This document shows, one piece after another, positions 34,501-44,578 of a DNA stretch of 64,000 nucleotides; position 1 is the first letter of the stretch; every line of letters begins with the position of its first letter. Below the pieces are notes generated by a model, which saw only the letters and a list, made by a program, of their open reading frames with translations, was not told where the DNA came from and made no database searches. The position numbers and the translations under genes are program-made. This stretch comes from Bin80 sp965203305 (GTDB lineage: Bacteria > Bacteroidota > Rhodothermia > Rhodothermales > Bin80). The stretch covers positions 2,852,001 through 2,916,000 of the forward strand of contig OZ241874.1 in assembly GCA_965203305.1 (NCBI GenBank), written 5' to 3'.

Positions 34501-37500
34501 CGCTCAATGCCTCCTCCCTGAAACAATTCCCGGGAAACCTTCCTCCGGCCGTGCAGCTCGTCACTCCGCAACAGGTGTTCCCCAATCGGGAAACCCTTCA
34601 GAGTGAACGGGTTCTGACGACACTTGACCTGTACTTCTCTCCACATGGACGGGGCCCCTATAACTACAACCGTGATCTTGGCCGTTTCCTGGACAATCCG
34701 CGTGAGGCCTGGGGAGGAATGACCCAGCGTCTGACCGAAGGCAATACCGACTTCACATCCAAAAACATTGAGTTTGTCGAGTTTGTCATGCAACCGTTTC
34801 CCGGAGGAGGAGAGACGGACCGGGAGGCAAAATTGATCATTGACATCGGACGAATCAGCGAGGATATTATCCCGGACAACAAACTGAATACAGAGGATGG
34901 ACTGTCCCTCTCGGAAGTCGGAAGCGTTGGAGCACTGGCGCGACTGTCCACCGGACAGCAAAATCAAAAGATCAATCCTGTTGGCGACAACGAGCGGATC
35001 ACAGAAGACCTCGGGCTGGATGGGCTGCCTTCCTTCCCCAACAACAAGTTTGAGATAGAGGGAGGGGCGGGGACCGAGCGGGTGGTATTTGCCGATTTTC
35101 TTGCGTCCCTGGACAATACCGTCAGCGTCCGCTACCCCGAACTGCTCGCCCGGGAAAAGGCAAAGGCACTTCTGGACCCCTCTGCGGATGACTATTATTA
35201 CTTCCTGAACGAAAGTTTTTTTGGCAACAGCCAGTTCTTTCCGGGAGGCGCATCAGTTCAGGAGAGATTCACCCGATTCTTCCCGGGACATGAGTTAAAC
35301 ACCTTTGATGCACACAAGAAACTGGGGCCTGCCGGGGACAATACCGGAAATTCACGCTTGCCAGATACCGAAGATATTAACCTGAACTCTGCATCCGATA
35401 CAGAGAATAGTTACTTTCAATATGAAGTCCCGCTTAATCTTGGCATTCTTGATGATCTTGCCCGACCCGAGAATACCAATGATTACATCATCAACGAGAT
35501 TGAGTCCCCGAATAGCGGAGGAACCGGATGGTATCTGGTTCGGATCCCTGTCCGAAACTTTACGCGTCGAGTCGGAGAAATTCAGGATTTCACGCTCATG
35601 GAATCTATTCGCATCTGGACGACCGGACACACTTCTCCCATTACTGTGCGGTTTGCAACACTTGAACTTGTCGGCAGTCAGTGGAGAGCCAGTGAAGCAG
35701 TGAATGCAACGGATTCGAACGGAGACATGATTCCTCCCGAAGACCCGATCACAGGAGCACGGATCACGATTGAAAGCGTGAACAACGAGGAGAACCCCAG
35801 CTACGAAATCCCCAAAGGAGCCGTCCGCAATCGGGTCCGAGAGCCGCAGTCCGGCTCTATCCGGGATGCCCGGGAACAGTCCATGGTCATCCGTGCCAGC
35901 AAGCTCCGTCCCAACCGGCATCTGGCAGTATATCGTACCTATACCTCTTCGCAGAATCTTCTGCAGTACAAAAATATGCGGATGTTTGTCCATCTGAACG
36001 GACAGATGAACAATCGGCCGCTCCGGGCTGAGGACCGGGGTGCGGTAAAATTCTTTATCCGGCTTGGAGCAAACGAAGATTCTGATTATTACGAATATGA
36101 GCAGTCCCTGACTCCCAGTCCCTTAAGCGAGATGCCCGCAGAGTCCAGCCTGAAAGCAGATTACCTGTGGCGTACAAACCAGCCCAACCCTGATTCCGAC
36201 GGGGAGGCTTTTGTGGATATCAACTCTGTAAATATTCTTCTGAGCTCCCTGAACCAGATGAAATTCCTGCGTGACTCCTATGAGGATGAGTCCGGTTCCA
36301 CATTTGACCCCAACGAAGTGTTCTGGAGTGATGTGCATGGAAATTTTCAGTCTACTATTGCTGAATTTGCGCCTCCTGGTACACGGATTGGCGTTCGGGG
36401 GACTCCAAGCCTCAGCCGTATTACAACGATTGTTATCGGGGTTCGCAATGCATCTGGAGAAGAAAGTGTACTGGATGAGGTCAACATCTGGGTCAATGAA
36501 CTTCGCATGTCTGGCTATGATCAAGAGGTTGGATATGCAGCCTATGGGACAGCAGATGTCAAACTGGCAGACCTGGCGCGAGTGAAACTGTCCATGCGTA
36601 CCCAGTCAGACGGATTCGGATCTCTTTCCAGTACACTGTCCGACCGTCAGCAGCTGAACATCCTGAACTGGACTGTCAACTCCCAGCTCAGTGTTGACAA
36701 GTTCATTCCAGAACGATACGGATGGAGATTGCCTGTAAGTCTGGAGGTCAAGGAAAGCTCAAGCATTCCCCGGTTTGATCCGAACCGGGGAGACATACGC
36801 GTAACCAGTCTCCAGGGTGCGATTGAAGCGGACTCAACCCTGACTGCAGAAGCAATTGCCGACAGGAAACAGAAGATCCGTGAAGAGGCACAGACATTTT
36901 CCACGACTTCCTCCTACTCCGCACGGGTCAGCAAAGGAAAGTCACGCTCTCGCCTGTTACGCAACACGGTGGATGGGCTGGGCTTCACCTACTCCTACTC
37001 TACTACAGAGGGGCGTACACCTACCCAGCTGTTTCGATCTTCCTGGCGATGGAACACATCCGTAAGCTACCGCCTTCAGGTGAGAAATCCCAGGGTCCTG
37101 CGATTGTTCAGTTGGCTGGAGGGGGTTCCTGTTTTACGAATTCTGAGCAATCTCGGGCTGAATTACCTTCCCTCTTCACTGGATTACAGCCTGGGGGCAA
37201 ACCGGACATTCTCCTCCTCCAAGCAGCGAGAAGACCCTGTCCGTCAGCGCAGCTCTGAGTTGCCTGCAGATGTACAGTTCCCTGTTCGCGAACAGCACAG
37301 CTTTGCACATAACCGGCGGTTCAGCTTCCAGTACAGCCCGTTCAGCTTCCTTGATCTGGGGATGGAATCCAATACGAATCAAAGTTTGAATGCTCTCGGA
37401 GTGGACACACTGTATTCCGTGATTCTGGTTGATTCAACTGGAGAAGAATCACGCCTGGAAAATACGAATCTGGCCTCGCTGATCCGAGAAGGATCCATAG

Positions 37501-39500
37501 ACAGTACCCAGATCGGGGTCAGTGCATTTGAACTGACGGATCTTGAGCATCGAAAATTTGGACGGGTATTCCGGCAGGCACTTGGCGGAAGTGTGCCCGG
37601 GGCACCCAGGATTCGCACAGAATCCTATACCTCCAGATTCAGCGTTACCTTCCGGCCGAACCTGCGAAATTATCAGTCCCTTGCATGGATTCAGCTTCAG
37701 GATATAGGGTATACGGCAAATTTTGACTGGTCCAATGGATCTGTCGGCAACAATACTGGCGCACAAACGCGTGTGAGCACCTCTTTCCGTGCAGGGCTGA
37801 CCCTGACCCCCCGTGATCTGTTACAGAAATTCGGGTTCTATCAGCGACTGCAGGACTCCCAGCGTGCAGCGGAGTCTGCCGCACAGGCCCGCCGCGCCCA
37901 AAGAAAGCAGGAACGAGAGCGCAGACGTGAAGAGAGACGAAAAGAGCGAGAACGCCAAAAACAGGCAGAGGCAGACACCACAGCAAATGATGGCGTACAG
38001 ATGGATCTGCCAAGCGAAGAAGAAGATATAGATCCGGGGGAAGCTGATCCGATGAATCAACCTGCAATACCACAGGTACAGGAAGAAGATACAACCCGGA
38101 CACCCAGAATAACATGGCCCCAGAGCCTGACCCCCAAAGCACTGACACGCCGGCTGCTTCTTGCGGTCACAGGACTCAATGACATATCCATCACATACAA
38201 TGGTACCCGTCAAGGCTCGGCAAACAATATTGGGGTGCTGGACGAATCTGGAAATGTCCGGGTGTATTATAGCCTGTATGATGCCCTGTTTAACGGCCAG
38301 GGACCATCTTTCAGATACCGGCTGGGACTGGACCGCACGATTCTGCCGGAAGACGGGCGAATCATTAATGAACGGATCCAGGTAACGGATGCTCTCAGTG
38401 ATGCAGACCGATGGTCCGGCAGAGTGTCCCTGAACCTGTCCAAACAATTGCGAATTTCCCTGAACTGGCGAATGGAAGAGGGGGCTCGTGAGAATCTGAC
38501 CTATCGCATTCTGGATGACGGCAAACCCGCCGCAGACACGACCCGGGCCAGTGACATCTCTGTCTCTGCCTGGTCTTTTTCTGCCTCCTATGCAGACCTG
38601 TTTCAATCGCAACTGAATCAGTACCGATCAGATTGCGGAGAGTCCTGCTCATCTGGAGGTATCCTGCCGGATACACTGCAATCAACGGTTCTGACCAATC
38701 GCCAAATCTATTCCAGCTTTCAGTCAAGTTACCTTGCGTTTGGAAGCCGGGGGCGCATGCCTGTCCCCCTTCCCAGCTGGAATCTGAGCTATTCTGGAAT
38801 TTCCAGTTGGCCACTGATTCGGAGCATCTTCCAGAGTGCTACCTTGCGGCATGGCTACTCCAGCACCTTTTCAGCTGATTTTCGGTCAAATCTTCGCGGG
38901 GGGGAGAGGAGTGATTTTGCTCTGGGAGCAGGTCCCGTGATTTCCTTTGAGGTACCTGGAGAAGAAGTGGATGCTGTACGAATCAACGAACGTTTTCAGC
39001 CACTCATTGCCGTAGACCTTACGATCAAGGGGAATATCCAGACCAGCATCGCTTGGAACAAGACAAATTCCTATTCGCTAAGTACGACAAACAATGTCGT
39101 CAACGAAAACCGCAGCAATGAGATTTCCGTAACAGCGTCTTGGGCCAAGTCTGGATTACGGCTTCCATTCTTCGGTCGCAAACTCAATAACCGCATCAAT
39201 TTCTCGCTTACGCTGTCCCGGACTGCCAATGATGACCGCAGTTTTTATATTCGGCGGGCAATGGAAGTGGCCGCTCTGGACCCGGAGTTTGATGCAGCAC
39301 TGGTTCTTGAGGAGCCCTATGTAGATGTCCTGACCAGTACGGCAAGAATCCAGGCACAACCCAAGATCGCCTATCAGTTCAGCAATGTTGTTTCGGCAGA
39401 CATGTTTGTTCAGTACGAGGACTTCATTGGTGACAGCCGCCGCCTCCCCTATACAACCATTAACGGGGGATTCAACTTACGCGTAAACTTTTCTCATTGA
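31569..39500 (+). CDS. sprA: SprA/Sov outer-membrane translocon of type IX secretion
   Basis: This 2643-residue protein matches SprA (Sov in Porphyromonas), the very large barrel that is the T9SS outer-membrane pore. A signal segment (FAVYSAGALLVCILLAHAAA) is followed by family regions such as LGLSISVPGGRESGFSTIFGK, KMKVNVDWDTNRDFDFQNQL, EIQSIEAGNV-like and ETQGISYVDDFEG. A striking insertion around residues 2097-2180 is Arg/Glu-rich (RRAQRKQERERRREERRKER) then acidic. ATG 31569 is preferred over an ATG at 31440, because it begins close to the signal. The gene has its own promoter region divergent from the lipoprotein. It serves the sorting-domain proteins encoded elsewhere in the window. Confidence 0.93.
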   Translation: MHLSRHQFSVIRQFAVYSAGALLVCILLAHAAALGDHPRQGWQSIAPADTDSVTLHQVDSLRALLARLGRDSVRSMVLNLGLDSLLLAQIDSLSPPDTNERAKRYFSILTRPRRVSSIFPQERRSLGANPPGGWDHQIELDSTGTFYRVREQVAGKDVRHATRVTREQYQAERLSRSLDRNWKQLLERQRSLEQRRRRGLGLSISVPGGRESGFSTIFGKNEVDLRVNGSADIRPAFIYEKTAQRALLGQGSQLTPEFRMDLRLGVTGTIGDKMKVNVDWDTNRDFDFQNQLELVYTGYEDEIIQSIEAGNVFLQTPSTLIRGGQSLFGIKSELQVGDLHLTTVVSQQEGQSNSLSLDGGAETSSFSRRPTDYSQRKFYFLSYYFRNRWNEALSDPPNIILDAVFSHITDIEVWKLTPVAPEEQNVRQVVAVVDLGEPAEIIQSADRYTRERHPNSNLDQYDRAELQNELRTGAAVPQDYLESSAMEQPLTTVDYQVGQFKKLELGRDYDLDETLGYITLRQTIQESEALAVSFRYLAGGTEVQVGDFSSQTGGGDNSQTGDRLVLKLLKPVNLQQPANLGEANQLNPAAWYLEMRNIYELNRGLLPTDFVLDISFEPPGRASTETIPGITGQQTLIQVLGLDRLNEDGAQTPDNLFDFLPNYSIVPGDGLLIFPYLEPFGDRMEALIDASGLNDAEKAEAKGLYVFKELYTQKRLNATRNTAKNVYLIEGSHKGGIPSFYDLKAYSGLIEGSVRVTSGGNTLIEGSDYIVDYLGGTVTIINDSYIIAGRDIEIDYEENAFINLQQKTLLGARLEYLPRDEFSAGGTIMRLSQKSITDKFRVGDEPISNLIWGVDSRLELEPEWLTRAIDWLPLIQTKEPSSLTIAGEFAQLRPSHVLTNAFKDQRRELRKDGRDFYPDETQGISYVDDFEGFENLISLTRQGAWILSSAPVLGVHHELGGAEKDLSNDGRGVMGWYTLNASSLKQFPGNLPPAVQLVTPQQVFPNRETLQSERVLTTLDLYFSPHGRGPYNYNRDLGRFLDNPREAWGGMTQRLTEGNTDFTSKNIEFVEFVMQPFPGGGETDREAKLIIDIGRISEDIIPDNKLNTEDGLSLSEVGSVGALARLSTGQQNQKINPVGDNERITEDLGLDGLPSFPNNKFEIEGGAGTERVVFADFLASLDNTVSVRYPELLAREKAKALLDPSADDYYYFLNESFFGNSQFFPGGASVQERFTRFFPGHELNTFDAHKKLGPAGDNTGNSRLPDTEDINLNSASDTENSYFQYEVPLNLGILDDLARPENTNDYIINEIESPNSGGTGWYLVRIPVRNFTRRVGEIQDFTLMESIRIWTTGHTSPITVRFATLELVGSQWRASEAVNATDSNGDMIPPEDPITGARITIESVNNEENPSYEIPKGAVRNRVREPQSGSIRDAREQSMVIRASKLRPNRHLAVYRTYTSSQNLLQYKNMRMFVHLNGQMNNRPLRAEDRGAVKFFIRLGANEDSDYYEYEQSLTPSPLSEMPAESSLKADYLWRTNQPNPDSDGEAFVDINSVNILLSSLNQMKFLRDSYEDESGSTFDPNEVFWSDVHGNFQSTIAEFAPPGTRIGVRGTPSLSRITTIVIGVRNASGEESVLDEVNIWVNELRMSGYDQEVGYAAYGTADVKLADLARVKLSMRTQSDGFGSLSSTLSDRQQLNILNWTVNSQLSVDKFIPERYGWRLPVSLEVKESSSIPRFDPNRGDIRVTSLQGAIEADSTLTAEAIADRKQKIREEAQTFSTTSSYSARVSKGKSRSRLLRNTVDGLGFTYSYSTTEGRTPTQLFRSSWRWNTSVSYRLQVRNPRVLRLFSWLEGVPVLRILSNLGLNYLPSSLDYSLGANRTFSSSKQREDPVRQRSSELPADVQFPVREQHSFAHNRRFSFQYSPFSFLDLGMESNTNQSLNALGVDTLYSVILVDSTGEESRLENTNLASLIREGSIDSTQIGVSAFELTDLEHRKFGRVFRQALGGSVPGAPRIRTESYTSRFSVTFRPNLRNYQSLAWIQLQDIGYTANFDWSNGSVGNNTGAQTRVSTSFRAGLTLTPRDLLQKFGFYQRLQDSQRAAESAAQARRAQRKQERERRREERRKERERQKQAEADTTANDGVQMDLPSEEEDIDPGEADPMNQPAIPQVQEEDTTRTPRITWPQSLTPKALTRRLLLAVTGLNDISITYNGTRQGSANNIGVLDESGNVRVYYSLYDALFNGQGPSFRYRLGLDRTILPEDGRIINERIQVTDALSDADRWSGRVSLNLSKQLRISLNWRMEEGARENLTYRILDDGKPAADTTRASDISVSAWSFSASYADLFQSQLNQYRSDCGESCSSGGILPDTLQSTVLTNRQIYSSFQSSYLAFGSRGRMPVPLPSWNLSYSGISSWPLIRSIFQSATLRHGYSSTFSADFRSNLRGGERSDFALGAGPVISFEVPGEEVDAVRINERFQPLIAVDLTIKGNIQTSIAWNKTNSYSLSTTNNVVNENRSNEISVTASWAKSGLRLPFFGRKLNNRINFSLTLSRTANDDRSFYIRRAMEVAALDPEFDAALVLEEPYVDVLTSTARIQAQPKIAYQFSNVVSADMFVQYEDFIGDSRRLPYTTINGGFNLRVNFSH

Positions 39501-39501
39501 A

Positions 39502-40257
39502 GTGGTGCACTTGCAACCCGCTGTAGCCTGCTGTCTGGGGCATGTGGCCTATCAGCCGACCTGGAAACTCCAGGAGGCAATCAGGGATCGCCTTATCCAG
39601 GCAAAAAAGGATGACCCGCAGCTGCCCCATGTACTTCTTCTCCTGGAGCATCCCCCCGTATTCACCATGGGAAAAAGCGGGAATGACCTGCATCTGCTTG
39701 CACCGGGCGATGCCGAGGTAGTGCATATTAACCGTGGCGGGGATGTCACCTACCATGGTCCCGGGCAACTTGTCGTGTATTTTCTGCTGGATCTCAACAG
39801 GTTCTATCGGGATCTGCATCGTTTCATGCGTGACCTTGAAGAGATTGCTCTGCGCACACTTGATGAATATAATCTGGCGGGGTTTCGTGTACCGGGACGA
39901 ACAGGGGTATGGGTGGGGGAAGAAGGAGCGGAAAGAAAAATCTGTGCATTTGGCATTCATACCAGCCGATGGGTAACCATGCACGGACTGGCTCTGAACG
40001 TGAATCCAGATTTGGACTATTTCCGCAGGATCACCCCCTGCGGAATTACAGACCGGGGAGTTACCTCTCTTGTTCAGGAACTGGAACACTCCTGCGACAC
40101 GGAGGAGGCAGCCAGTTTTATTGTGCGTCATTTTGATGAGGTGTTCGGTGCTGCCTCCCAGACACTTTGCGGCAGCGAGGCATACGAGTATCTGGAAGGC
40201 CTAACCAGGCAGCAGCATCTCCAGGAGAATTTAGCCGCACAGGAGAACCGGGAATAA
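39502..40257 (+). CDS. lipB: octanoyl-(acyl carrier protein):protein transferase
   Basis: This 251-residue protein has the LipB signature RGGDVTYHGPGQLVVYFLLD, the Lys-containing KICAFGIHTSRWVTMHGLAL, and the catalytic Cys in RITPCGITDRGVTSL. LipB transfers octanoate from ACP to lipoyl domains in the first step of lipoate assembly. The start is GTG (39502 or 39505), just after the sprA stop. LipA is not in the window. A 22-bp gap leads to the next gene. Confidence 0.95.
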   Translation: MVHLQPAVACCLGHVAYQPTWKLQEAIRDRLIQAKKDDPQLPHVLLLLEHPPVFTMGKSGNDLHLLAPGDAEVVHINRGGDVTYHGPGQLVVYFLLDLNRFYRDLHRFMRDLEEIALRTLDEYNLAGFRVPGRTGVWVGEEGAERKICAFGIHTSRWVTMHGLALNVNPDLDYFRRITPCGITDRGVTSLVQELEHSCDTEEAASFIVRHFDEVFGAASQTLCGSEAYEYLEGLTRQQHLQENLAAQENRE

Positions 40258-40278
40258 TCTGCCACCGTCCCTGACAGC

Positions 40279-40623
40279 ATGGGTATTCCGTTTTCTGATT
40301 CCTTCATCCTTGAAATGCTCCAGGAATGGTTCTTGAATGCTCCCTCCAGGGATTTTGAGCATGCCGAGGTGATTCTGTACGACCCTGAGTCCCGAACAAC
40401 CATCTATCAGGCCTGCTACTCTGAGGAGGAGGAAACCTTCGTGCTCTACAAAGTGGCGCAATGGGACGAGGATTCCGAAGGCACAATCATACCTCTTGTT
40501 GTTGATGAAGTGGAAACCTTCTCCATACTCGCTGACCTGTGTCGTGCGGTCATTCGCACAGCCCGGGAGGAACAACTGTTTCCTCAACTTGGGGTATTTC
40601 AGACGGATACAGACGAGAGTTGA
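40279..40623 (+). CDS. hypothetical protein downstream of lipB
   Basis: This 114-residue, strongly acidic soluble protein contains ILEMLQEWFLNAPSRDFEHA, a beta-rich middle (EVILYDPESRTTIYQACYSE) and the helix FSILADLCRAVIRTAREEQL. No family is recognised. It follows lipB by 22 bp on the same strand, so a shared transcript is likely. Size and composition suggest a small alpha/beta adaptor or regulator, but nothing specific supports that. The 255 bp after it show no gene. Confidence 0.6.
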   Translation: MGIPFSDSFILEMLQEWFLNAPSRDFEHAEVILYDPESRTTIYQACYSEEEETFVLYKVAQWDEDSEGTIIPLVVDEVETFSILADLCRAVIRTAREEQLFPQLGVFQTDTDES

Positions 40624-40878
40624 ATTTCCGGCCTGGGAGAAGGAGCCTGCAGAAGTGCCCAAGGGGTTCACATCAACTCCCTAAAACCGTAGAGATACAG
40701 GAGAATCCGATGATCTGGTAACACTCTCCTCCCTGATACTGCCTTACCCGCCTCTGAAAGATTCCTGATGGATGGTCGCAGATTCTGTTCCCCACACACC
40801 TCGGTTCTACGGCAGGGATCCCCCGTGAGCTACATCTGGACTTCTCTGCCCAGACATAGCCCACAGGGGTTCAATCCT

Positions 40879-43800
40879 TTACTTGACCAGAATCATGGAT
40901 TTGGCACCAATCACCTTTCCGTTGGCCTCCATCCGGTAGATGTACTGTCCACTGCTTGCTGACGAGGCATTCCACTGTACCTGATGGGTTCCTCTTGTGT
41001 ATTGCTGATCCGCAAGCGTCGCTACTTTACGCCCCAGCACATCAAAGACCGTGACCCGAACATGGCTATTCTCTGCCACCCTGAAGGAAATATTTGTGGT
41101 CGGATTGAACGGATTGGGATAGTTCTCACGGAGTTCAAAGGAGTTCGGCAATTCAGATGCCTCCTCTTCGGAAGCAGTCTGTACTTCCGCAATATTCAGG
41201 GTCCAGACTCCCCGTCCATGTGTGGCCAGTATGATTTCGTCATCAATTATACGAAGCCGCCAGATGCTCACAGCCGGCAACCCATTGTCCGCATAGGCCC
41301 AGGTTTCCCCGTGATCACGGGATTCAAAGAGACCCAAGTCAGTACCAGCCCAGATGATTTTCGGCTTGTCCGGGAAGACTTCCAGATCCCATACCTTGGC
41401 ATTGGGAAATCCATTGCTGCTTTCGCAATTATCCTGATCGTCATCAAATCCCGAGAGGTTCTCCCAGGTCCTTCCCATATCTTCGGTCCTTGCCAGTTTG
41501 GGCAGACACGAAGCAGAAAACATCACATAGGCGGTGGCACGAGCATACGGATGGGTTGCCAGGCCGGTAATGGTGGAGGTGGGGGCCCAACCCGGGACAT
41601 TCACTCGGCGCATGCGTACCGCGTCAGATACTCCCTCGCCTGGGGTCGGATTCAGGGCATTTTCGGATACATAGAGAGTTCGCATGGTATAGCCTGCCCA
41701 GAGAACCTCGGGGGTTGCCAGAGAGAGTCTCACTTTACCATTTCTCACTCCCCCGGAAAAAGCCTGCCGGCTTTGATGAATTCTATGCCATGAAGCCCCG
41801 AAATCAGTAGAGCGAAGTGCTCCCGCTGCCGGAGAAATGGAAAAGACAACTTTGCCCGACTTTGGTGTCCATGCAAGCGAGGTCAGGAACTGTCCAGACC
41901 AGTCGCCAATATTTCCGGCTACACTCCAGCTGGTTCCCCCGTTAAGTGACCTTCGAATATTATTCCCCTGAATGGAACCCATAAGCGAGTCCGCACTGTT
42001 CCATATGACATCAAACCCGTCCCCTCCCAGCATATCCCGCCAGCCCCGCCTGTTGTTTGCCTTATTGTACGAGGCCCAGGTTCCATTGTCCTGCATACCA
42101 CCGAGATACATCTCAAAGCCAGGCCGCTTGGTAGCATCATAAAACTGGGATGTGTTATAGCCCGCAGATGCATCTCCCTCCCGCCAGGTTTCCCCACCGT
42201 TACGCGAATAGGCAAAGCCGCCATCGTTTCCATTCAGGATATGAAATTCGTTATTGCCAGCAGGGACAGCGACAAGAGCATGATGATCAACATGCACATT
42301 GCCATTTTCCCAAGTTTCCATATCGTACTGCTCTTTCAAAATTTCCACACTGGTAAAATCAATGTCTACGACTCCGGGAGAGGGAGCATTGGGATTCCAC
42401 TCGGTAGCTTCGTCATCCTCGTTCAGGATCGGCCAGAAAAAATACATCAGACCTTTTCGGAGTCCCCCATTTGCAGCCAGATCAGGATGTGGAGCGGAAT
42501 CCTTGTACACATATTTGGAAATAAGCACATACTCCCGACTGTGTGTCACGCCGGGACCAGCTGTGTTTCTGGCAATCAGGCTCCACCCCCCATCACGCGC
42601 CTGATCCCGGAAGGAGACCATCAACTGGCGATTGGCATCCGTATCCCAGACCTGAAAGGGGACCTCTACGTAATCCGCGTATACATACTCGGGAAGATTG
42701 ATCCCCGCGCCTCCATCGCTTGCTGTTCCCCCATTCGGAGGCACTGTAAACCGGTGCGCTTTTTGCGTGAGCCCTGGACCAAACCGGATTTCCACAGACC
42801 TCATATCCGCAATCTCTATCTCCTGCACATCATCTGCTGCATCTGAGTTCAGGAATCCCAAGGAAAGCCGTCTCCCTGCCGCATTGCCCCCAGTAAACAC
42901 AACAAAGTCCATAAAATCTGCAGTGTTATTAAAGCGGTTCACTGTACCAACAGACAGGGGGGTTGCTTCGCTATCTCCGTCCACCCACGCTTTGTAGCGT
43001 ATGATACCGCCAAGGTATACAGTATCCGGGGAAAATGGATGGACCAGAATGGAATTGTCATACCATCCTTGGCTCCCCAGGAAAGCGGAAAGGCCCACAT
43101 CCGTATCCTCCGAGCGATCAATGAATCGCCAGGAATTCCCGCCATCTATGGAACGATAGAGATCTGCTATGGGCTGTGCATTAAAAATGCCAACAACCCT
43201 GCCTCCCCCTGAACCCTCAACCGATGCCCAGATTACATTCGGATTGGACTGCGAAATTGCGATTTCGATACGCTGTGGAGGGTACGGAAATGCAGCCAGC
43301 GACTCTTTCCAGGTCTTCCCTCCATCCGTTGAGCGCAGAATTGCAGTACTATTTACCGTAGCGAACAGAATATTGAAATTATTCGGGTTTGCTCGCAAAT
43401 CCTGCACCGGATTCGTTGCGTCATATACTTTTGAGAATGTTTGCCCTCCATCTTCGGTGCGAAAAATGGCCTCATTCGTAGCAACCACTACAATATCCGG
43501 GTTATCCGGGTGCACAGCCAACCGGTTAATGTACCGCCAGTCCGCATTGCCGGCAACGGATGTCCTGGGCAAATGTGTCCAGGTCTGTCCTCTGTCGGTT
43601 GTCTTGAACATTCCCTGCCCCCCGGAGGCATCAATATTCCCGAACCCCTCCCCGGTTCCGAGATACATGACATCCGGGTTATTGCGGGACATGTCCAGTG
43701 CCGTTGCAGCGAGACTGGGCAGATGGTCAGTGAGCGGAGTCCATTCAATCTTCTCCTGGTCAAACTCGTCAATGAAACGACGAGCTTTCCAAACCCCGCC

Positions 43801-44214
43801 TCCCACAGACGCGACATACCATGTATTTGACTGTGGATCCGTCGGGTCCATGACAACCGCACGAGTCCTTCCCCCCACAGTCCCCGGACCTCGCTCTACC
43901 CAATCCAGATCAACCGATCTGCCTCCGCTTCGCTTCTTCTGGAGTGCTTTTTGAAACTCCCGTATCTTGTGTCCGTGCGGATAAGGCTTGTATCCCACAT
44001 CTAGCCCTTCGGCCGCCTCAAAGTACTCGATGAATTTGTCAGGGTATCCATATGGATCCTTGACATGTTTTGACTTTTCTGATCTTGGCTCAGGATCCAC
44101 TTGGGAAATTCCCGGGAAGAAAAACAAAACACCAATCACTGATGCGACCAGAAGCAAGCTCCCGAAACTGATAAACGTGGCCTCTCGGCGAAAAGTAGCA
44201 GGTACAGAATTCAT
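40879..44214 (-). CDS. BNR/sortilin-like repeat protein with T9SS sorting domain
   Basis: This 1111-residue protein has an N-terminal membrane or signal segment (FISFGSLLLVASVIGVLFFF). Many Asp-box/BNR propeller repeats follow: MFKTTDRGQTWTHL, IFRTEDGGQTFSKV, ILRSTDGGKTWKES, LYRSIDGGNSWRFI. A jelly-roll-like insert lies near residues 400-560, and the C-terminal sorting domain reads LRENYPNPFNPTTNISFRVA to SMILVK. It should be exported by T9SS and displayed on the surface. Similar proteins are annotated as glycosyl hydrolase-like or VPS10-like, but sialidase residues are not evident. The gene appears monocistronic. Confidence 0.85.
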   Translation of the reverse strand: MNSVPATFRREATFISFGSLLLVASVIGVLFFFPGISQVDPEPRSEKSKHVKDPYGYPDKFIEYFEAAEGLDVGYKPYPHGHKIREFQKALQKKRSGGRSVDLDWVERGPGTVGGRTRAVVMDPTDPQSNTWYVASVGGGVWKARRFIDEFDQEKIEWTPLTDHLPSLAATALDMSRNNPDVMYLGTGEGFGNIDASGGQGMFKTTDRGQTWTHLPRTSVAGNADWRYINRLAVHPDNPDIVVVATNEAIFRTEDGGQTFSKVYDATNPVQDLRANPNNFNILFATVNSTAILRSTDGGKTWKESLAAFPYPPQRIEIAISQSNPNVIWASVEGSGGGRVVGIFNAQPIADLYRSIDGGNSWRFIDRSEDTDVGLSAFLGSQGWYDNSILVHPFSPDTVYLGGIIRYKAWVDGDSEATPLSVGTVNRFNNTADFMDFVVFTGGNAAGRRLSLGFLNSDAADDVQEIEIADMRSVEIRFGPGLTQKAHRFTVPPNGGTASDGGAGINLPEYVYADYVEVPFQVWDTDANRQLMVSFRDQARDGGWSLIARNTAGPGVTHSREYVLISKYVYKDSAPHPDLAANGGLRKGLMYFFWPILNEDDEATEWNPNAPSPGVVDIDFTSVEILKEQYDMETWENGNVHVDHHALVAVPAGNNEFHILNGNDGGFAYSRNGGETWREGDASAGYNTSQFYDATKRPGFEMYLGGMQDNGTWASYNKANNRRGWRDMLGGDGFDVIWNSADSLMGSIQGNNIRRSLNGGTSWSVAGNIGDWSGQFLTSLAWTPKSGKVVFSISPAAGALRSTDFGASWHRIHQSRQAFSGGVRNGKVRLSLATPEVLWAGYTMRTLYVSENALNPTPGEGVSDAVRMRRVNVPGWAPTSTITGLATHPYARATAYVMFSASCLPKLARTEDMGRTWENLSGFDDDQDNCESSNGFPNAKVWDLEVFPDKPKIIWAGTDLGLFESRDHGETWAYADNGLPAVSIWRLRIIDDEIILATHGRGVWTLNIAEVQTASEEEASELPNSFELRENYPNPFNPTTNISFRVAENSHVRVTVFDVLGRKVATLADQQYTRGTHQVQWNASSASSGQYIYRMEANGKVIGAKSMILVK

Positions 44215-44578
44215 TATAGCAGGGGGATATTGAGGTAATGAGAACTAGGGACTTCTACGAAATGCAACTACCGAGGTCTGATAATGCTTGCTGGTTCCAA
44301 ATGTTCTTTTTTGATCTGGCTGGATTTTACTCACAGGACAGTGGGTATACTCATTGGCAACGGGAATGATTGCCCCTGAGCAGGAAATCCGGCCACCACT
44401 GAACAGCATTGCCTTCTGGAAACAAACAAAATCCACATGCTACCATCATAATACAATCTCTCATTCAGGCTTGCAGCGGCATGGTTCTGCGGTCTTTCCA
44501 CCCAGATATCATTGAACAAAACACTGGATGCATGCAAAACCGGATTTTCACAGGAGCCTGAAATGCATGATCATTCCC
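44215..44578. other. intergenic stretch, upstream of the BNR gene
   Basis: No convincing gene is seen. Frames of about 60 codons exist but lack protein-like composition. The 44215-44320 part should hold the BNR gene promoter on the minus strand; I cannot define boxes with confidence. Confidence 0.4.
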
